A DNA stretch of 64,000 nucleotides from Methylomarinum sp965277025 (GCA_965277025.1 OZ255706.1:558001-622000), one strand, 5' to 3'. Counted from the first letter of the stretch, positions 1 through 8,914 are shown. Translations and numbers: made by a program. The notes: generated by a model from the letters alone, not told the origin.

Positions 1-13
1 AACAATAGAACCA

Positions 14-815
14 ATGGAAAAATTACCCGTTTCAGCGCTAAAACTCAACATTAGCCTGGATTCAAACTATACCCAAACTTCTGATATTTCCTCAACAGAG
101 CAAAATATTCTTGGTCAACAGCGTGCCAAATCGGCGCTGGTCTTCGGTGTCGCCATGCAAACGCCTGGCTATAATATTTATGTCATGGGTGAACCCGGCA
201 CCGGCCGCTTATCGATGATCACCGACCATCTCAGCCAGCATGCCCATCAACAAGAAGCGCCTGCGGCCTATGCTTATGTGGAAAACTTTGAAAACCCGCG
301 CGAACCAATCGCTATACAACTTCCTGCCGGACAAGGTGGCGAATTCAATAAAGACATCGAAAAATTGATCGACAATTTACTGGCGACTTTTCCAGCCGCC
401 TTTGAAAGCCCGACTTATCAACAAAAAAAACGGCCATCGAACGCCGTTTCAACCAGCGCTACAACAAAGCTATCGAGCAGGTTGAGAAAAAAGCCCGCAG
501 CATGAATATTGCCTTGTTCCGCGATAATGAAAGCATCACTTTTCTGCCTGTTCGTGACAACAAGGCCCTGGATGAAGATGAGTTCATGCTGCTTTCAGAT
601 GAAGAGCGTGAAGACTTTCTAAAGCATGTTGAACAATTGGAAGAGTTTCTTAACGAAGCCTTGCTGGAATTGCCGCAATGGCGTCGCACCCTGGTTGATG
701 AACTGCGTCAACTCGACAGCCAGACCATCGAACAAGCCATCGCGCCATTATTCATCGATCTCAAGAAAAAATATCAGCATGTCGATGATGTCATCACTTA
801 TCTGACTGACTTAAC
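14..815 (+). pseudogene. Lon-related ATP-dependent protease, N-terminal fragment, frameshifted and truncated
   Basis: The translation resembles the N-terminal AAA-type region of the YcbZ/LonB-like family of Lon-related proteases. It has an early 'GQQRAKSAL' segment and the nucleotide-binding loop 'GEPGTGR' near residue 58. The frame breaks in a run of eight A at about 423-430. Shifting one frame there restores a continuous helical domain ('YNKAIEQVEKKA' and onward) to about 810. The IS200-type element then replaces the rest, including the whole protease domain; family members are about 700-800 residues, so roughly a third remains. No continuation is seen beyond the insertion. The A-run shift could be an assembly error, but the truncation is real. 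Confidence 0.7.
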
Positions 816-1384
816 AACCACCCGCTAAAAGCGGGTGGGTTCGTATTACGGACTGAAAGTCCGGATACGCGTCGACTAAACGACGCGTCTTAATCAGGCT
901 CCATCTTAAAATTATCGTTTGGATTAGGTTCAAAGTGATGTTCCAAATATTGTTTGATCATCTCATCGGTCATTTGACCAACGGTGACGCAAAAATACCC
1001 ACGCGCCCAAAAATGTCTTCCCCAGTATCGCTTTTTCAAGTGAGGAAACTCTTCGAACAGATAGCTCGAACTCCTTCCTTTGATTCGCCTCATGATTTCG
1101 CTGGGTGCCATATTCGGCGGTGCACTCACCAAAATATGGACATGGTCTCTGCTCACCACGCCTTTTATAATCCGTATCTCAAACGCTTCGCAGGTCTGCC
1201 GCACCAAGTCCCTTACTCGTTCTGCTATTTCACCTCTGAGCACTTTGTAGCGATATTTGGTTACCCAAACAAAATGGTACTCAATTTGATAAACCGTATG
1301 ACTACCATATCTATAGTCCATTGCCACCTCCTTGGCCGTATTATCGCAGCTAAAGCTGACCGGCTAAAGCCGGTGGTTTAAACC
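811..1384 (-). mobile_element. IS200/IS605-family insertion sequence (tnpA only)
   Basis: The element carries one Y1 transposase gene on the minus strand and no inverted repeats. Instead it has subterminal hairpins typical of this family: a stem with a CTAAAA loop at 818-838, another at about 868-888, and stems with CTAAA loops at 1347-1358 and 1359-1374. It interrupts the Lon-like gene. Exact single-strand cleavage points cannot be fixed by eye. Confidence 0.8.
890..1327 (-). CDS. tnpA: IS200/IS605-family transposase TnpA
   Basis: A 145-residue HUH single-strand transposase, the usual size for IS200 TnpA. The metal-binding HUH motif is 'HVHI' in 'SRDHVHILVSAPP' (around residue 62), and the nucleophilic tyrosine is expected in 'MIKQYLEHH' near residue 127. 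These enzymes cut and join single-stranded DNA at hairpin-marked ends. The frame is intact and no accessory tnpB is present. Confidence 0.9.
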   Translation of the reverse strand: MAMDYRYGSHTVYQIEYHFVWVTKYRYKVLRGEIAERVRDLVRQTCEAFEIRIIKGVVSRDHVHILVSAPPNMAPSEIMRRIKGRSSSYLFEEFPHLKKRYWGRHFWARGYFCVTVGQMTDEMIKQYLEHHFEPNPNDNFKMEPD

Positions 1385-1809
1385 TTATGATGGAAAATTA
1401 ATTGAAACATAACAAAAAATCCAGCGGACGGCTAAAAGCAAGGTAGCCCTGATGGAGCTTGCGGAATCCGGGATAGCTACCCGAGATGCCGATTCTCCCT
1501 CTCGTTGCCGATTGATGAAAAGTCGCTTTACAAATTAACTTACAAAAATGGCTCTTGTTCCCATGGCGAACCATGGGAACAAGAGCTTGCAGGAGCCAGA
1601 GTCAGCAAGGAAAATAGGGGTCAGAGCAATTAAGCCTAATTGTTATGAGAGTTCTATCTTAAACTCTCTAATAATTTATCTGGACAATAGGGGGCACTTT
1701 ATGAGAGCTTAGGAATAGAGCTTTACCTTTAATCTTCTAAATAGTTCCCATCTATAAATGCTAAAACATTGAAATACAAACAAAAAGCCGCCAAAAGGTG
1801 CTGATAAAT
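1385..1809. repeat. Gene-free stretch with dispersed palindromic (REP-like) repeat, copy 1
   Basis: No gene is visible. From about 1437 to 1610 the DNA matches 6170-6345. The shared parts are a 'GCAAGGTAGCCC..GATGGAGC' stretch that folds on its own reverse complement, and a 16-bp perfect stem at 1551-1566/1571-1586 around a short loop. Such palindromic repeats are dispersed in many gammaproteobacteria and are usually mobilised by RAYT-type transposases. The text 'GGGGTCAGAG' at about 1617 often accompanies them. Confidence 0.65.
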
Positions 1810-3240
1810 CCGGTGTTGGATGGTATAATTATGCACTAAGTCATTGAAACATAATGAAACCATCCCACACCGGAGATAACAATGCGACAAAAATGCACTG
1901 TCCAGCGTAGTATATTTCATTTTTTCGTTGATCACGAGATCGGACAGGAATTACAAGCCATTTCCACTTGGCTGGATGATCATCCTGAGGTACTGGAATG
2001 GGTGGTAACCGATCTCCTGGAGGCAAAGGTTACAGATTGTGGTCGCAAAGGCATGCCAGTGGAGTCAGTGCTGCGCTGTGCAATTCTCAAGCAATACCGG
2101 CAGGTGAGTTACGAGGAGCTGGCGTTCTACCTGCTGGATTCGCAATCATTCCAGGCATTTGCCCGGTTACCCGTGGAGGTTATTCCCAGAAAAGCAGCGT
2201 TACAGCGAACCATCAGCAAGATCAGTGATACGACCTGGGAAAAAATCAATCAGGCCATACTGGGACAGGCCAGGGAGGCGGGCGTGGAGCGAGGACAAGT
2301 CATTCGTCTGGACAGCACGGTAACGGACGCGAATATTCACGAACCCAGTGATAGCAGTTTGTTGTGGGATGGTGTGCGCGTCTTGGCCCGACTGTTCGAG
2401 CGGGCAAAGGAATTATCGGGTGGCAAACCACTGCCTTGCCAGAATCATTGCCGACGGGCTAAAAGGCGCATGTGTAGTATTCGCTATATACGCGGCCGGG
2501 ACAAGAAAGCCGCCTTATATCAGGATCTGATCCGGGTGACGCGGATGAGCCTGTCGTATATCGAGCCGGTTTACCAAGCGCTGGCAGGGTCACGGGCAGA
2601 TCCCGCCCGTTGCGCGGCCTGGCTGGAAGAAGTCGAATACTATCGCACATTGATCGAGCAGATTATCGAACAAACAGAACGGCGTGTTTTTCAGGGTGAA
2701 AAAGTGCCGGCCCAGGAAAAGATCTTCAGCCTTTTTGAAGCGCATACGGATATCATCATCAAAGGCAGCCGGGATATCCAGTATGGTCATAAATTGAACC
2801 TGGTGACAGGTCAAAGCGGACTGGTATTGGATGTGGTGGTCGAAGCGGGTAATCCGGCCGATACGGAACGCTTGCTGCCCATGCTGGAGCGCCACATACA
2901 ACACTATGGCAAGGCGCCCCGGCAAATGGCTGTTGATGGTGGCTATGCCAGCGAAGCTAACCTGAAAGAGGCCAGGGCGAAAGGCGTCAAGGACATGGCT
3001 TTTCATAAAAAAAGAGGCCTGGATGTCCAGGAGATGGTCAAAAGTAAGCGGGTCTACCGCAAGCTGCGCAACTTTCGAGCAGGTATTGAAGCGGGTATTT
3101 CGTATCTGAAACGCAGCTTTGGATTGAATCGATGCAACTGGAAAGGACTGGAGCATTTCAAGGCTTACGTGTGGTCGGCGGTTGTCACGCATAACCTGGT
3201 TACGTTGGCGCGCTTGAAGCCAGTTTGAACCAGTCGGCTA
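1810..3240 (+). mobile_element. ISNCY-type insertion sequence (ends not resolved)
   Basis: The element is defined by its transposase. An imperfect 14-bp inverted repeat at 1810-1823 and 1859-1873 lies just upstream of the start codon; it could be a hairpin that blocks read-through transcription into the transposase. I could not find convincing terminal inverted repeats or a target duplication, so the outer limits are approximate. Confidence 0.6.
1882..3228 (+). CDS. ISNCY-family DDE transposase
   Basis: A 448-residue intact transposase. The N-terminus 'MRQKCTVQRSIFHFF' followed by a DUF772-like helical block is characteristic of the ISNCY group. The catalytic triad candidates are D in 'RLDSTVTDANIHEPSDSSLLWD' (split motif near residue 145), D in 'VDGGYAS' near 350, and E in 'FRAGIEAGISYLKR' near 410. 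The product cuts and pastes its own element. It is the only copy of this type in the window. Confidence 0.85.
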   Translation: MRQKCTVQRSIFHFFVDHEIGQELQAISTWLDDHPEVLEWVVTDLLEAKVTDCGRKGMPVESVLRCAILKQYRQVSYEELAFYLLDSQSFQAFARLPVEVIPRKAALQRTISKISDTTWEKINQAILGQAREAGVERGQVIRLDSTVTDANIHEPSDSSLLWDGVRVLARLFERAKELSGGKPLPCQNHCRRAKRRMCSIRYIRGRDKKAALYQDLIRVTRMSLSYIEPVYQALAGSRADPARCAAWLEEVEYYRTLIEQIIEQTERRVFQGEKVPAQEKIFSLFEAHTDIIIKGSRDIQYGHKLNLVTGQSGLVLDVVVEAGNPADTERLLPMLERHIQHYGKAPRQMAVDGGYASEANLKEARAKGVKDMAFHKKRGLDVQEMVKSKRVYRKLRNFRAGIEAGISYLKRSFGLNRCNWKGLEHFKAYVWSAVVTHNLVTLARLKPV

Positions 3241-3433
3241 CTGACTTTTTTTGAAATGGGGATATCACCTCAGGGGGTTATTCGTCCAAAAAATGGAATT
3301 TTGGCCATCATAGCTTCCTGCAATCGACAATAGACTGGGTTGGACCGTAAATTAATTTATTCGGTATTTTGGAATACGCTAATTATCTGAATACTGGCGT
3401 CATATATAGCTATTTATAGACGGGAACTAAATA

Positions 3434-4539
3434 ACTGATGTTACGCGGTCTTGAATTGTTGCAATTCAGCAAAAGCCTGCCGAATGGCCTTGATATATAA
3501 TTTTGCCTTCAAAGCAAAATGATTGGTTTGGTGTTTTATTTTGAGACACTCCAGTTTAAAGACCGCCATAATGGCCATAAAAATATGATTGTTTTGTGTT
3601 GTTGGGGTACGAGTAGGCGACTTTGCCAACCCGGCATTGGATTCCAATGATTCATGAAATTCTTCGACTTTCCAGCGTTTCTGATAGATTGCCGCAACTT
3701 TTTCACCCGTTAATGTTAAATCACTGCACACCAGATTAACGGTTGCCGTACTGCCGTCTTTGTTTGTAAAGATTCGCCGGACAATCAGGACTTCAGGCGG
3801 GTAGCCTTTTAGCCAGCCGCGAACTGCTTGTTTATCCTCTAATGCAATGTCACTGACACGGGTAAATTTTCCTTGTTTCTTGTCGTCAACGTTCAACGTC
3901 ACCAGGCGATTATCCTTTAAAGCCCCAATGAAATGTTTGTCTTTGTCAACAATAAACTCCAGATTCTCTTTAGCCGTAAACCAGCTATCCATCAACACAT
4001 AGCGAAATTGAAGCCGATTGTTCAAACACTGTTGAATCATCGCACGCATCAGTTCATTTTTGGTCACCGTAGCCATTCGTTTAACCTGCTTTGTTTTGAT
4101 ATCACAAAACTGAATCGGTTTTTTGACCACTTCAAAGGCTACGGGTATCGAAACATTGCCCGTATGATACAAGGCATTCAATAGATTGATGCCTTTGACT
4201 GACCGCCCCTGGCAATGGTCATAATGCCAACAAATGACTTCATTCTCGTCTGTCCATTGCTTCTCCTGGATTGTATCGTCAAAAATCAAACACCCTGATT
4301 CTTCTTCAATCTTCCGGACTGTTCGTTTAACCTCCAGCCAGAGGTCTTTTGATGTGTACGTCCTGGACGATAAAAAACGCGTGACACTATCATGGCTAAC
4401 TTCTCCATCTAACATTGACGACAAACCCGTCGCCGTCGCATAGCTCGTATTGCTGATTAAATAGTCTGTATATAGGTCTAATTTCTCTTTGTTCATCCTT
4501 AAATTCTATCAATTATCCGGCGTAGCGCGTAACATCAGT
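3434..4539 (-). mobile_element. IS-C copy 1 (IS4-superfamily, IS701-like)
   Basis: The ends are ACTGATGTTACGCG at 3434-3447 and its reverse complement at 4526-4539, giving 1106 bp. A 5-bp target duplication AAATA flanks it (3429-3433 and 4540-4544), so this is a clean simple insertion. It lies 26 bp from IS-A copy 1. The same two ends and length recur at 6360 and 31063. Confidence 0.9.
3441..4496 (-). CDS. IS-C transposase (IS4-superfamily, IS701-like)
   Basis: A 351-residue DDE transposase that looks complete. The triad candidates are D in 'LIFDDTIQEK' (about 76), D in 'VLMDSWFT' (about 169), and E in 'YQKRWKVEEFHESLE' (about 279). The last fits the Y-x2-R-x3-E signature of the IS4 superfamily, but the downstream K is E here, whereas copies 2 and 3 read 'HKSLKSN'. 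This substitution and 'GYPPEV' distinguish this copy and might reduce activity. The assignment to IS701 within the superfamily is from memory of related sequences. Confidence 0.85.
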   Translation of the reverse strand: MNKEKLDLYTDYLISNTSYATATGLSSMLDGEVSHDSVTRFLSSRTYTSKDLWLEVKRTVRKIEEESGCLIFDDTIQEKQWTDENEVICWHYDHCQGRSVKGINLLNALYHTGNVSIPVAFEVVKKPIQFCDIKTKQVKRMATVTKNELMRAMIQQCLNNRLQFRYVLMDSWFTAKENLEFIVDKDKHFIGALKDNRLVTLNVDDKKQGKFTRVSDIALEDKQAVRGWLKGYPPEVLIVRRIFTNKDGSTATVNLVCSDLTLTGEKVAAIYQKRWKVEEFHESLESNAGLAKSPTRTPTTQNNHIFMAIMAVFKLECLKIKHQTNHFALKAKLYIKAIRQAFAELQQFKTA

Positions 4540-4565
4540 AAATAAATTTAAAAAGTAAAATATAT

Positions 4566-5787
4566 CTCTGTACATGACAAAAATTAACTTATGACAAATG
4601 AGTCTCATGTATTCCAGTGACAAAAGGTATGGGTTGCAAAAGAGCAATCACTTTTCTAATCATCCTTTTTGATTGAGATAAGACATTAAACAAGGTTGAG
4701 CGGATACAATCTAATCCATATCGAAACAGGCTTTGCGCGAGCCGCTGATGTGTTTTGGTTTTTATTGGTAACTCGCAATCATGTTTCCATTCGCCTGCTT
4801 TATGTGACCAACAGAAAGCAATAACGGGAAGTACTAACAATCTTTTGATCCGAAGATAACCGACTACACGCGTTTCCTCAAGTTTGAATCCCCGTCCTTT
4901 TAAACCGCCGAAAAGCGTTTCGATTTCCCAACGCAAGCCATAAATTTTAATCGCATCAGGGTTCAAATGCTGACAGACGATGATTAATAACTCACCATCA
5001 CTCAGCCGTAACCCACTGAGATAAATTGAACAATTTCCCAAATAGCGCGCTGTTGAGAGGTGTCGTGTGCTACCCGGCTTAAGCCCATAAAACAAACGCT
5101 CTACGCGTATTCGCTGGCCTTGGGCATTGGTTGTCCTGGCGTTGTTGCGAATACGGATATAAAAGGGAATCTCTTGCTCAAACAACCAGCCCATCCATTC
5201 GTCTCCAATAAACTCCCGATCAGCCAAAAGACCTTTGATGTGATGTCGGCCAAACTGCGCAATAAAGCGTTTCATCAGCGCTATACGTTCCTTCGTATTA
5301 GAGTTGCCCCGCTTGTTTAAAGGCAACCAATACACAGGAATGGCGGCACCCCGATAAACCACGGCAAGCACCAGCAGATTAATATTGGTTTTACCCCACT
5401 TCCAATTCGTCCTGTCTAACGTCAGATAGTAATCCTGATCAGTGAAACCAAACAGTTTCATGATGAAATGAGCGACTTCATTGTAATCCAGCCAATGGTC
5501 ACTGAAAAATCGTTGCATCCGTCGATATCGTGAGGAAATTTTTGCCCGACTGGGAAAGAATACGGCGAGCTGGGCCAGATTGACCGTGCTAACTGCCATC
5601 AAAGCAATTAACATACCCACAAAACAAACGATTCTTGCCTTGTTCCATTGAAAGTGCTCAGTTAATATGACGGTCAGCTCGTTGATTTGTAATGTCCCGT
5701 TATTCATATTCGCTAAAACAAAATGCGGTATTTAATTACATTTCAACGAGCTACGCTAGCTTTTAATATTTTTTGTCATGTACAGAG
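4566..5787 (-). mobile_element. IS-A copy 1 (IS4 family)
   Basis: The ends read CTCTGTACATGACAAAAA at 4566 and its reverse complement ending at 5787, 1222 bp in all. A 9-bp target duplication AAAATATAT lies at 4557-4565 and 5788-5796. The right-hand duplication rebuilds the AT of the ATG of the following lipoprotein gene, so the element sits directly at that start codon. Confidence 0.92.
4589..5707 (-). CDS. IS-A transposase (IS4 family)
   Basis: A 372-residue DDE transposase. D in 'LTLDRTNWKWG' (about 98), D in 'LADREFIG' (about 161) and E in 'YGLRWEIETLFGGLK' (about 263) make the triad. The last matches the full Y-x2-R-x3-E-x6-K IS4 signature. The 9-bp target duplications fit the family. 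This copy and copy 2 have R where copies 3-5 have W in 'NNA(R/W)TTNAQ', so there are at least two lineages in the genome. Confidence 0.9.
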   Translation of the reverse strand: MNNGTLQINELTVILTEHFQWNKARIVCFVGMLIALMAVSTVNLAQLAVFFPSRAKISSRYRRMQRFFSDHWLDYNEVAHFIMKLFGFTDQDYYLTLDRTNWKWGKTNINLLVLAVVYRGAAIPVYWLPLNKRGNSNTKERIALMKRFIAQFGRHHIKGLLADREFIGDEWMGWLFEQEIPFYIRIRNNARTTNAQGQRIRVERLFYGLKPGSTRHLSTARYLGNCSIYLSGLRLSDGELLIIVCQHLNPDAIKIYGLRWEIETLFGGLKGRGFKLEETRVVGYLRIKRLLVLPVIAFCWSHKAGEWKHDCELPIKTKTHQRLAQSLFRYGLDCIRSTLFNVLSQSKRMIRKVIALLQPIPFVTGIHETHLS

Positions 5788-5794
5788 AAAATAT

Positions 5795-6154
5795 ATGAAA
5801 ATAAGGACAAAACTATTTTTTACAGTGAGTAGTGTTTTTCTGCTCAGTATTACAGCTGGATGCTCTTCAATGGTAGTCAAATCCAATGACATTGAACAGA
5901 GAACCTCATTTGCATTAGGATTGGATCGAAGTCAATTTACAATCTCAGATCGAGTTGATAGTGGTGTACGGACAGATTATGTTGTAAAAACAAAAGCTGG
6001 GAAGACTTATCAATGTTATGTCACAGGATCGTTTTCTATTGTTGGACGTTCTATATCTGATGCAATTTGTTCCAATAATCACGGTGTATACTCACGTAAT
6101 AAAACCAGTAAAACTTCTTGTAACGCCCTTTTAAAAGCCGCAGGAAGATGTTAA
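5795..6154 (+). CDS. Small putative lipoprotein, function unknown
   Basis: A 119-residue protein with an N-terminal signal 'MKIRTKLFFTVSSVFLLSITAGC', ending in a lipobox (T-A-G-C), so it is probably lipid-anchored after cleavage at Cys23. The mature part has further Cys at 'YQCYV', 'AICSN', 'TSCN' and 'GRC' that could form disulfides. I do not recognise the family. The start is chosen at this ATG because of the signal peptide; longer readings run into IS-A. IS-A copy 1 sits exactly at the start codon, and IS-C copy 1 lies beyond it, so the native promoter and ribosome site are displaced. 'GAGA' from the IS end is the only nearby Shine-Dalgarno-like sequence. Confidence 0.6.
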   Translation: MKIRTKLFFTVSSVFLLSITAGCSSMVVKSNDIEQRTSFALGLDRSQFTISDRVDSGVRTDYVVKTKAGKTYQCYVTGSFSIVGRSISDAICSNNHGVYSRNKTSKTSCNALLKAAGRC

Positions 6155-6169
6155 TTTTTACTTTATAAC

Positions 6170-6345
6170 TAAAGCAAGGTAGCCCGGATGGAGCTTGCGG
6201 AATCCGGGATAAGCTACCCAGCAATGCCGATTATTCCTCCCGTTGGTGATTGATGAAAAACCGTTTTACCCATTAACTCGCAAAACTGGCTGGGTTCCCA
6301 TGGCGAACCATGGGAACAAGAGCTTGCAGGAGTCAGCGTCGCACT
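6170..6345. repeat. Dispersed palindromic (REP-like) repeat, copy 2
   Basis: It matches 1437-1610 with some divergence. The 'GCAAGGTAGCCCGGATGGAG' block is followed by its inverted partner, then a second stem 'TTCCCATGG..CCATGGGAA' near 6297. It lies between the lipoprotein stop and IS-C copy 2. No gene is present. Confidence 0.7.
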
Positions 6346-6359
6346 TTCCCTAATAATTA

Positions 6360-7465
6360 ACTGATGTTACGCGGTCTTGAATTGTTGCAATTCAGCAAAA
6401 GCCTGCCGAATAGCCTTGATATATAATTTAGCCTTCAAAGCAAAATGATTGGTTTGGTGTTTTATTTTGAGACACTCCAGTTTAAAGACCGCCATAATGG
6501 CCATAAAAATATGATTGTTTTGTGTTGTTGGGGTACGAGTAGGCGACTTTGCCAACCCGGCATTGGATTTCAATGATTTATGAAATTCTTCGACTTTCCA
6601 GCGTTTCTGATAGATTGCCGCAACCTTTTTACCCGTTAATGTTAAATCACTGCACACCAGATTAACGGTTGCCGTACTGCCGTCTTTGTTTGTAAAGATT
6701 CGCCGGACAATCAGGACTTCATGTGGGTAGCCTTTTAGCCAGCCGCGTACTGCTTGTTTATCCTCTAATGCAATGTCACTGACACGGGTAAATTTTCCTT
6801 GTTTCTTGTCGTCTACGCTCAACGCCACCAAATGATTATCCTTTAAAGCCCCAATGAAATGTTTGTCTTTGTCAACAATAAACTCCAGATTCTCTTTAGC
6901 CGTAAACCAGCTATCCATCAACACATAGCGAAATTGAAGCCGATTGTTCAAACACTGTTGAATCATCGCACGCATCAGCTCATTTTTGGTCACCGTAGCC
7001 ATTCGTTTAACCTGCTTTGTTTTGATATCACAAAACTGAATCGGTTTTTTGACCACTTCAAAGGCTACGGGTATCGAAACATTGCCCGTATGATACAAGG
7101 CATTCAATAGATTGATGCCTTTGACTGACCGCCCCTGGCAATGGTCATAATGCCAACAAATGACTTCATTCTCGTCTGTCCATTGCTTCTCCTGGATTGT
7201 ATCGTCAAAAATCAAACACCCCGTTTCTTCTTCAATCTTCCGGACTGTTCGTTTAACCTCCAGCCAGAGGTCTTTTGATGTGTACGTCCTGGACGATAAA
7301 AAACGCGTGATACTATCATGGCTAATTTCTCCACCTAACATCGACGACAAACCCGTTGCTGTCGCATAGCTCGTATTGCTGATTAAATAGTCTGTGTACA
7401 GGTCTAATTTCTCTTTGTTCATCCTCAAATTTTATCAATTATCCGGCGTAGCGCGTAACATCAGT
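6360..7465 (-). mobile_element. IS-C copy 2 (IS4-superfamily, IS701-like)
   Basis: The 1106-bp element has the same ends as copy 1. The 5-bp target duplication AATTA lies at 6355-6359 and 7466-7470. The insertion falls on the stop codon of the minus-strand gene at 7461-7943 and supplies a replacement TGA from its own end. Confidence 0.92.
6367..7428 (-). CDS. IS-C transposase (IS4-superfamily, IS701-like)
   Basis: A 353-residue copy of the IS-C transposase with all acidic triad candidates and 'YQKRWKVEEFHKSLK', which fits the full IS4 signature. It is nearly identical to the copy at 31070 and closer to it than to the copy at 3441. The frame is intact, so this copy is probably competent. Confidence 0.85.
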   Translation of the reverse strand: MRMNKEKLDLYTDYLISNTSYATATGLSSMLGGEISHDSITRFLSSRTYTSKDLWLEVKRTVRKIEEETGCLIFDDTIQEKQWTDENEVICWHYDHCQGRSVKGINLLNALYHTGNVSIPVAFEVVKKPIQFCDIKTKQVKRMATVTKNELMRAMIQQCLNNRLQFRYVLMDSWFTAKENLEFIVDKDKHFIGALKDNHLVALSVDDKKQGKFTRVSDIALEDKQAVRGWLKGYPHEVLIVRRIFTNKDGSTATVNLVCSDLTLTGKKVAAIYQKRWKVEEFHKSLKSNAGLAKSPTRTPTTQNNHIFMAIMAVFKLECLKIKHQTNHFALKAKLYIKAIRQAFAELQQFKTA

Positions 7466-7943
7466 AATTAAAATAAAACACACCGCTGTTACCGCCTAAA
7501 GACCATTGAATGCCTCGGTTTGGCAGATATGTGCGGGTGTTATAGGGGTTTGCGTAGCGGCTTTGATAACGAAACTTGCCGCGGCGATGATTCAGATATT
7601 TATTGATGCGCTGCTCGTTACGATCCAGGTAGCGCAATATATTGCGGCGCTGGTAAGGGCCTGCCTCGTTTTCACAACGAAGTTCCTCGATACGATTTTC
7701 CAGTTTGTTGATGTGACGATATAGCTTATGGGCGTGCTGGCGGGATAACCGGCCATGCTCCAGATTTTCATCGACCAGATGATATTGACGCAACAAGCGC
7801 TGATTGACCTGACGCCAGAAATGCCGATTTTCATATTGGTTTTCATAATAATCATCGCTATCAGTATAACGGTAGCGATAATTTTCGGCCGAGCAGCCTA
7901 ATGTAAACCCCATTAACATGATGATGAACAATAACTTTTTCAT
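7461..7943 (-). CDS. Secreted/lipoprotein, Arg/Tyr-rich helical protein
   Basis: A 160-residue protein of unknown function. It begins with 'MKKLLFIIMLMGFTLGCSAE', a signal peptide with a lipobox-like L-G-C, so it is probably exported and lipidated at Cys17. The middle is rich in Arg, His, Tyr and Glu with a likely helical pattern ('HKLYRHINKLENRIEEL'). A good ribosome site (GGAGG) precedes the start. IS-C copy 2 inserted at the stop codon: the native end 'Asn-Tyr-TAG' became 'Asn-Tyr-TGA', so the protein sequence is unchanged although any native terminator has moved 1.1 kb away. Confidence 0.65.
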   Translation of the reverse strand: MKKLLFIIMLMGFTLGCSAENYRYRYTDSDDYYENQYENRHFWRQVNQRLLRQYHLVDENLEHGRLSRQHAHKLYRHINKLENRIEELRCENEAGPYQRRNILRYLDRNEQRINKYLNHRRGKFRYQSRYANPYNTRTYLPNRGIQWSLGGNSGVFYFNY

Positions 7944-8027
7944 AACGACCTCCTCGCTGTTTCCAGCTTTTTCAACGTGGCTACAGTTTAGCGAAGAGGC
8001 TCTGAATTTTAACTGAACAATGTTTAA

Positions 8028-8885
8028 TTAAATAATTTCATTTTCAACGGGGTTTTGTAATTCGCCAATTTTTTCAATAACGATGCGTACACGCTGCCCG
8101 GACTTCAAATAGCCACGCGGTTTCATTTTCACCCCGACGCCTGAAGGCGTGCCAGTGGCGATGACATCCCCAGGCTCCAGCGTCATCGCCTGGCTTAAAT
8201 AGGCGATCATCTCATAACAATTGAACAGCATTTGTCCGGTATTGGCCTGCTGACGGCGTTCATCATCCACCCAGGTTTCCAGTTGCAGATTATGCGGATC
8301 GGGGATTTCATCGGCCGTGACCAGCCAAGGCCCCATCGGTCCATGGGTATCGAAGGATTTACCCAGCATCCAGGTAGGCGAGCGGATCTGCCAGTCGTGC
8401 ACCGAGACATCGTTGACTATGGTGTAGCCGGCGATCACATCGGCGGCTCGCTCGGCGGCAACATGCTTGCAGCGTTTGCCAATCACAAACGCCAGCTCAC
8501 CTTCGTAATCGACTTTTTCGGAAACTACCGGAATCTGGATGGCTTGTCCCGGCCCGATCACACAGGTGCTTTGTTTGGTGAAAAAGGTCGGATATTCCGG
8601 CCACTCCAGTCCGGTTTCACCAATATGATCGGCGTAATTCAAGCTGATGCCCAGAAATTTACCAGGCCGTGGAACCGGGGCCAGTAATTCAATCTGATCA
8701 AGTGGCAAGCGTCCAGAGCCTGCATCGATAAGCGTTTGTAATTTTGCCAAAGCCTTCTCGCCCTGAGCCAGAAAGTCGATCATATTGCCTGGCAAATCTG
8801 AATGCCGGGATGCATCGACGACCTCATTATCGATAACCGCGCCGATTTTGTTTTGTTGCTGATGTTTGAAGCTGATCAGTTTCAT
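8028..8885 (-). CDS. Fumarylacetoacetate hydrolase (FAH) family protein
   Basis: About 285 residues starting at 'MKLISFKHQQQNKIG', the usual start for two-domain FAH-family enzymes. The metal-binding glutamates and aspartate are expected in 'DYEGELAFVIG' (near 125-135) and around 'SVHDWQIRS'; 'FLGISLNYADHI' and 'DVIATGTPSGVG' are strong family signatures. Members cleave C-C bonds in diketo or hydroxy-oxo acids, or act as decarboxylases, ureidoglycolate lyases or acylpyruvases; the substrate cannot be told from sequence. A slightly longer start (MDS) is possible. IS110 copy 1 lies 16 bp upstream and has probably replaced the native promoter. Confidence 0.88.
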   Translation of the reverse strand: MKLISFKHQQQNKIGAVIDNEVVDASRHSDLPGNMIDFLAQGEKALAKLQTLIDAGSGRLPLDQIELLAPVPRPGKFLGISLNYADHIGETGLEWPEYPTFFTKQSTCVIGPGQAIQIPVVSEKVDYEGELAFVIGKRCKHVAAERAADVIAGYTIVNDVSVHDWQIRSPTWMLGKSFDTHGPMGPWLVTADEIPDPHNLQLETWVDDERRQQANTGQMLFNCYEMIAYLSQAMTLEPGDVIATGTPSGVGVKMKPRGYLKSGQRVRIVIEKIGELQNPVENEII

Positions 8886-8914
8886 GGAATCCAAGTTTTA
8901 CTAACGATCATCGC

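Noticed and set aside
935..1381. A 148-residue open frame opposite the IS200 transposase
   Set aside because: It is the antisense of a well-supported transposase and shows no domain; the same holds for repeated antisense frames in all IS-A, IS-B, IS-C, IS66 and IS110 copies.
1385..1420. Possible continuation of the Lon-like gene after the IS200 element
   Set aside because: No frame gives a convincing match to the family's next segment, and a stop follows within a few codons.
3434..7465. Composite transposon formed by IS-C copies 1 and 2 around the lipoprotein gene
   Set aside because: Each IS-C has its own distinct 5-bp duplication (AAATA and AATTA), so they inserted separately.
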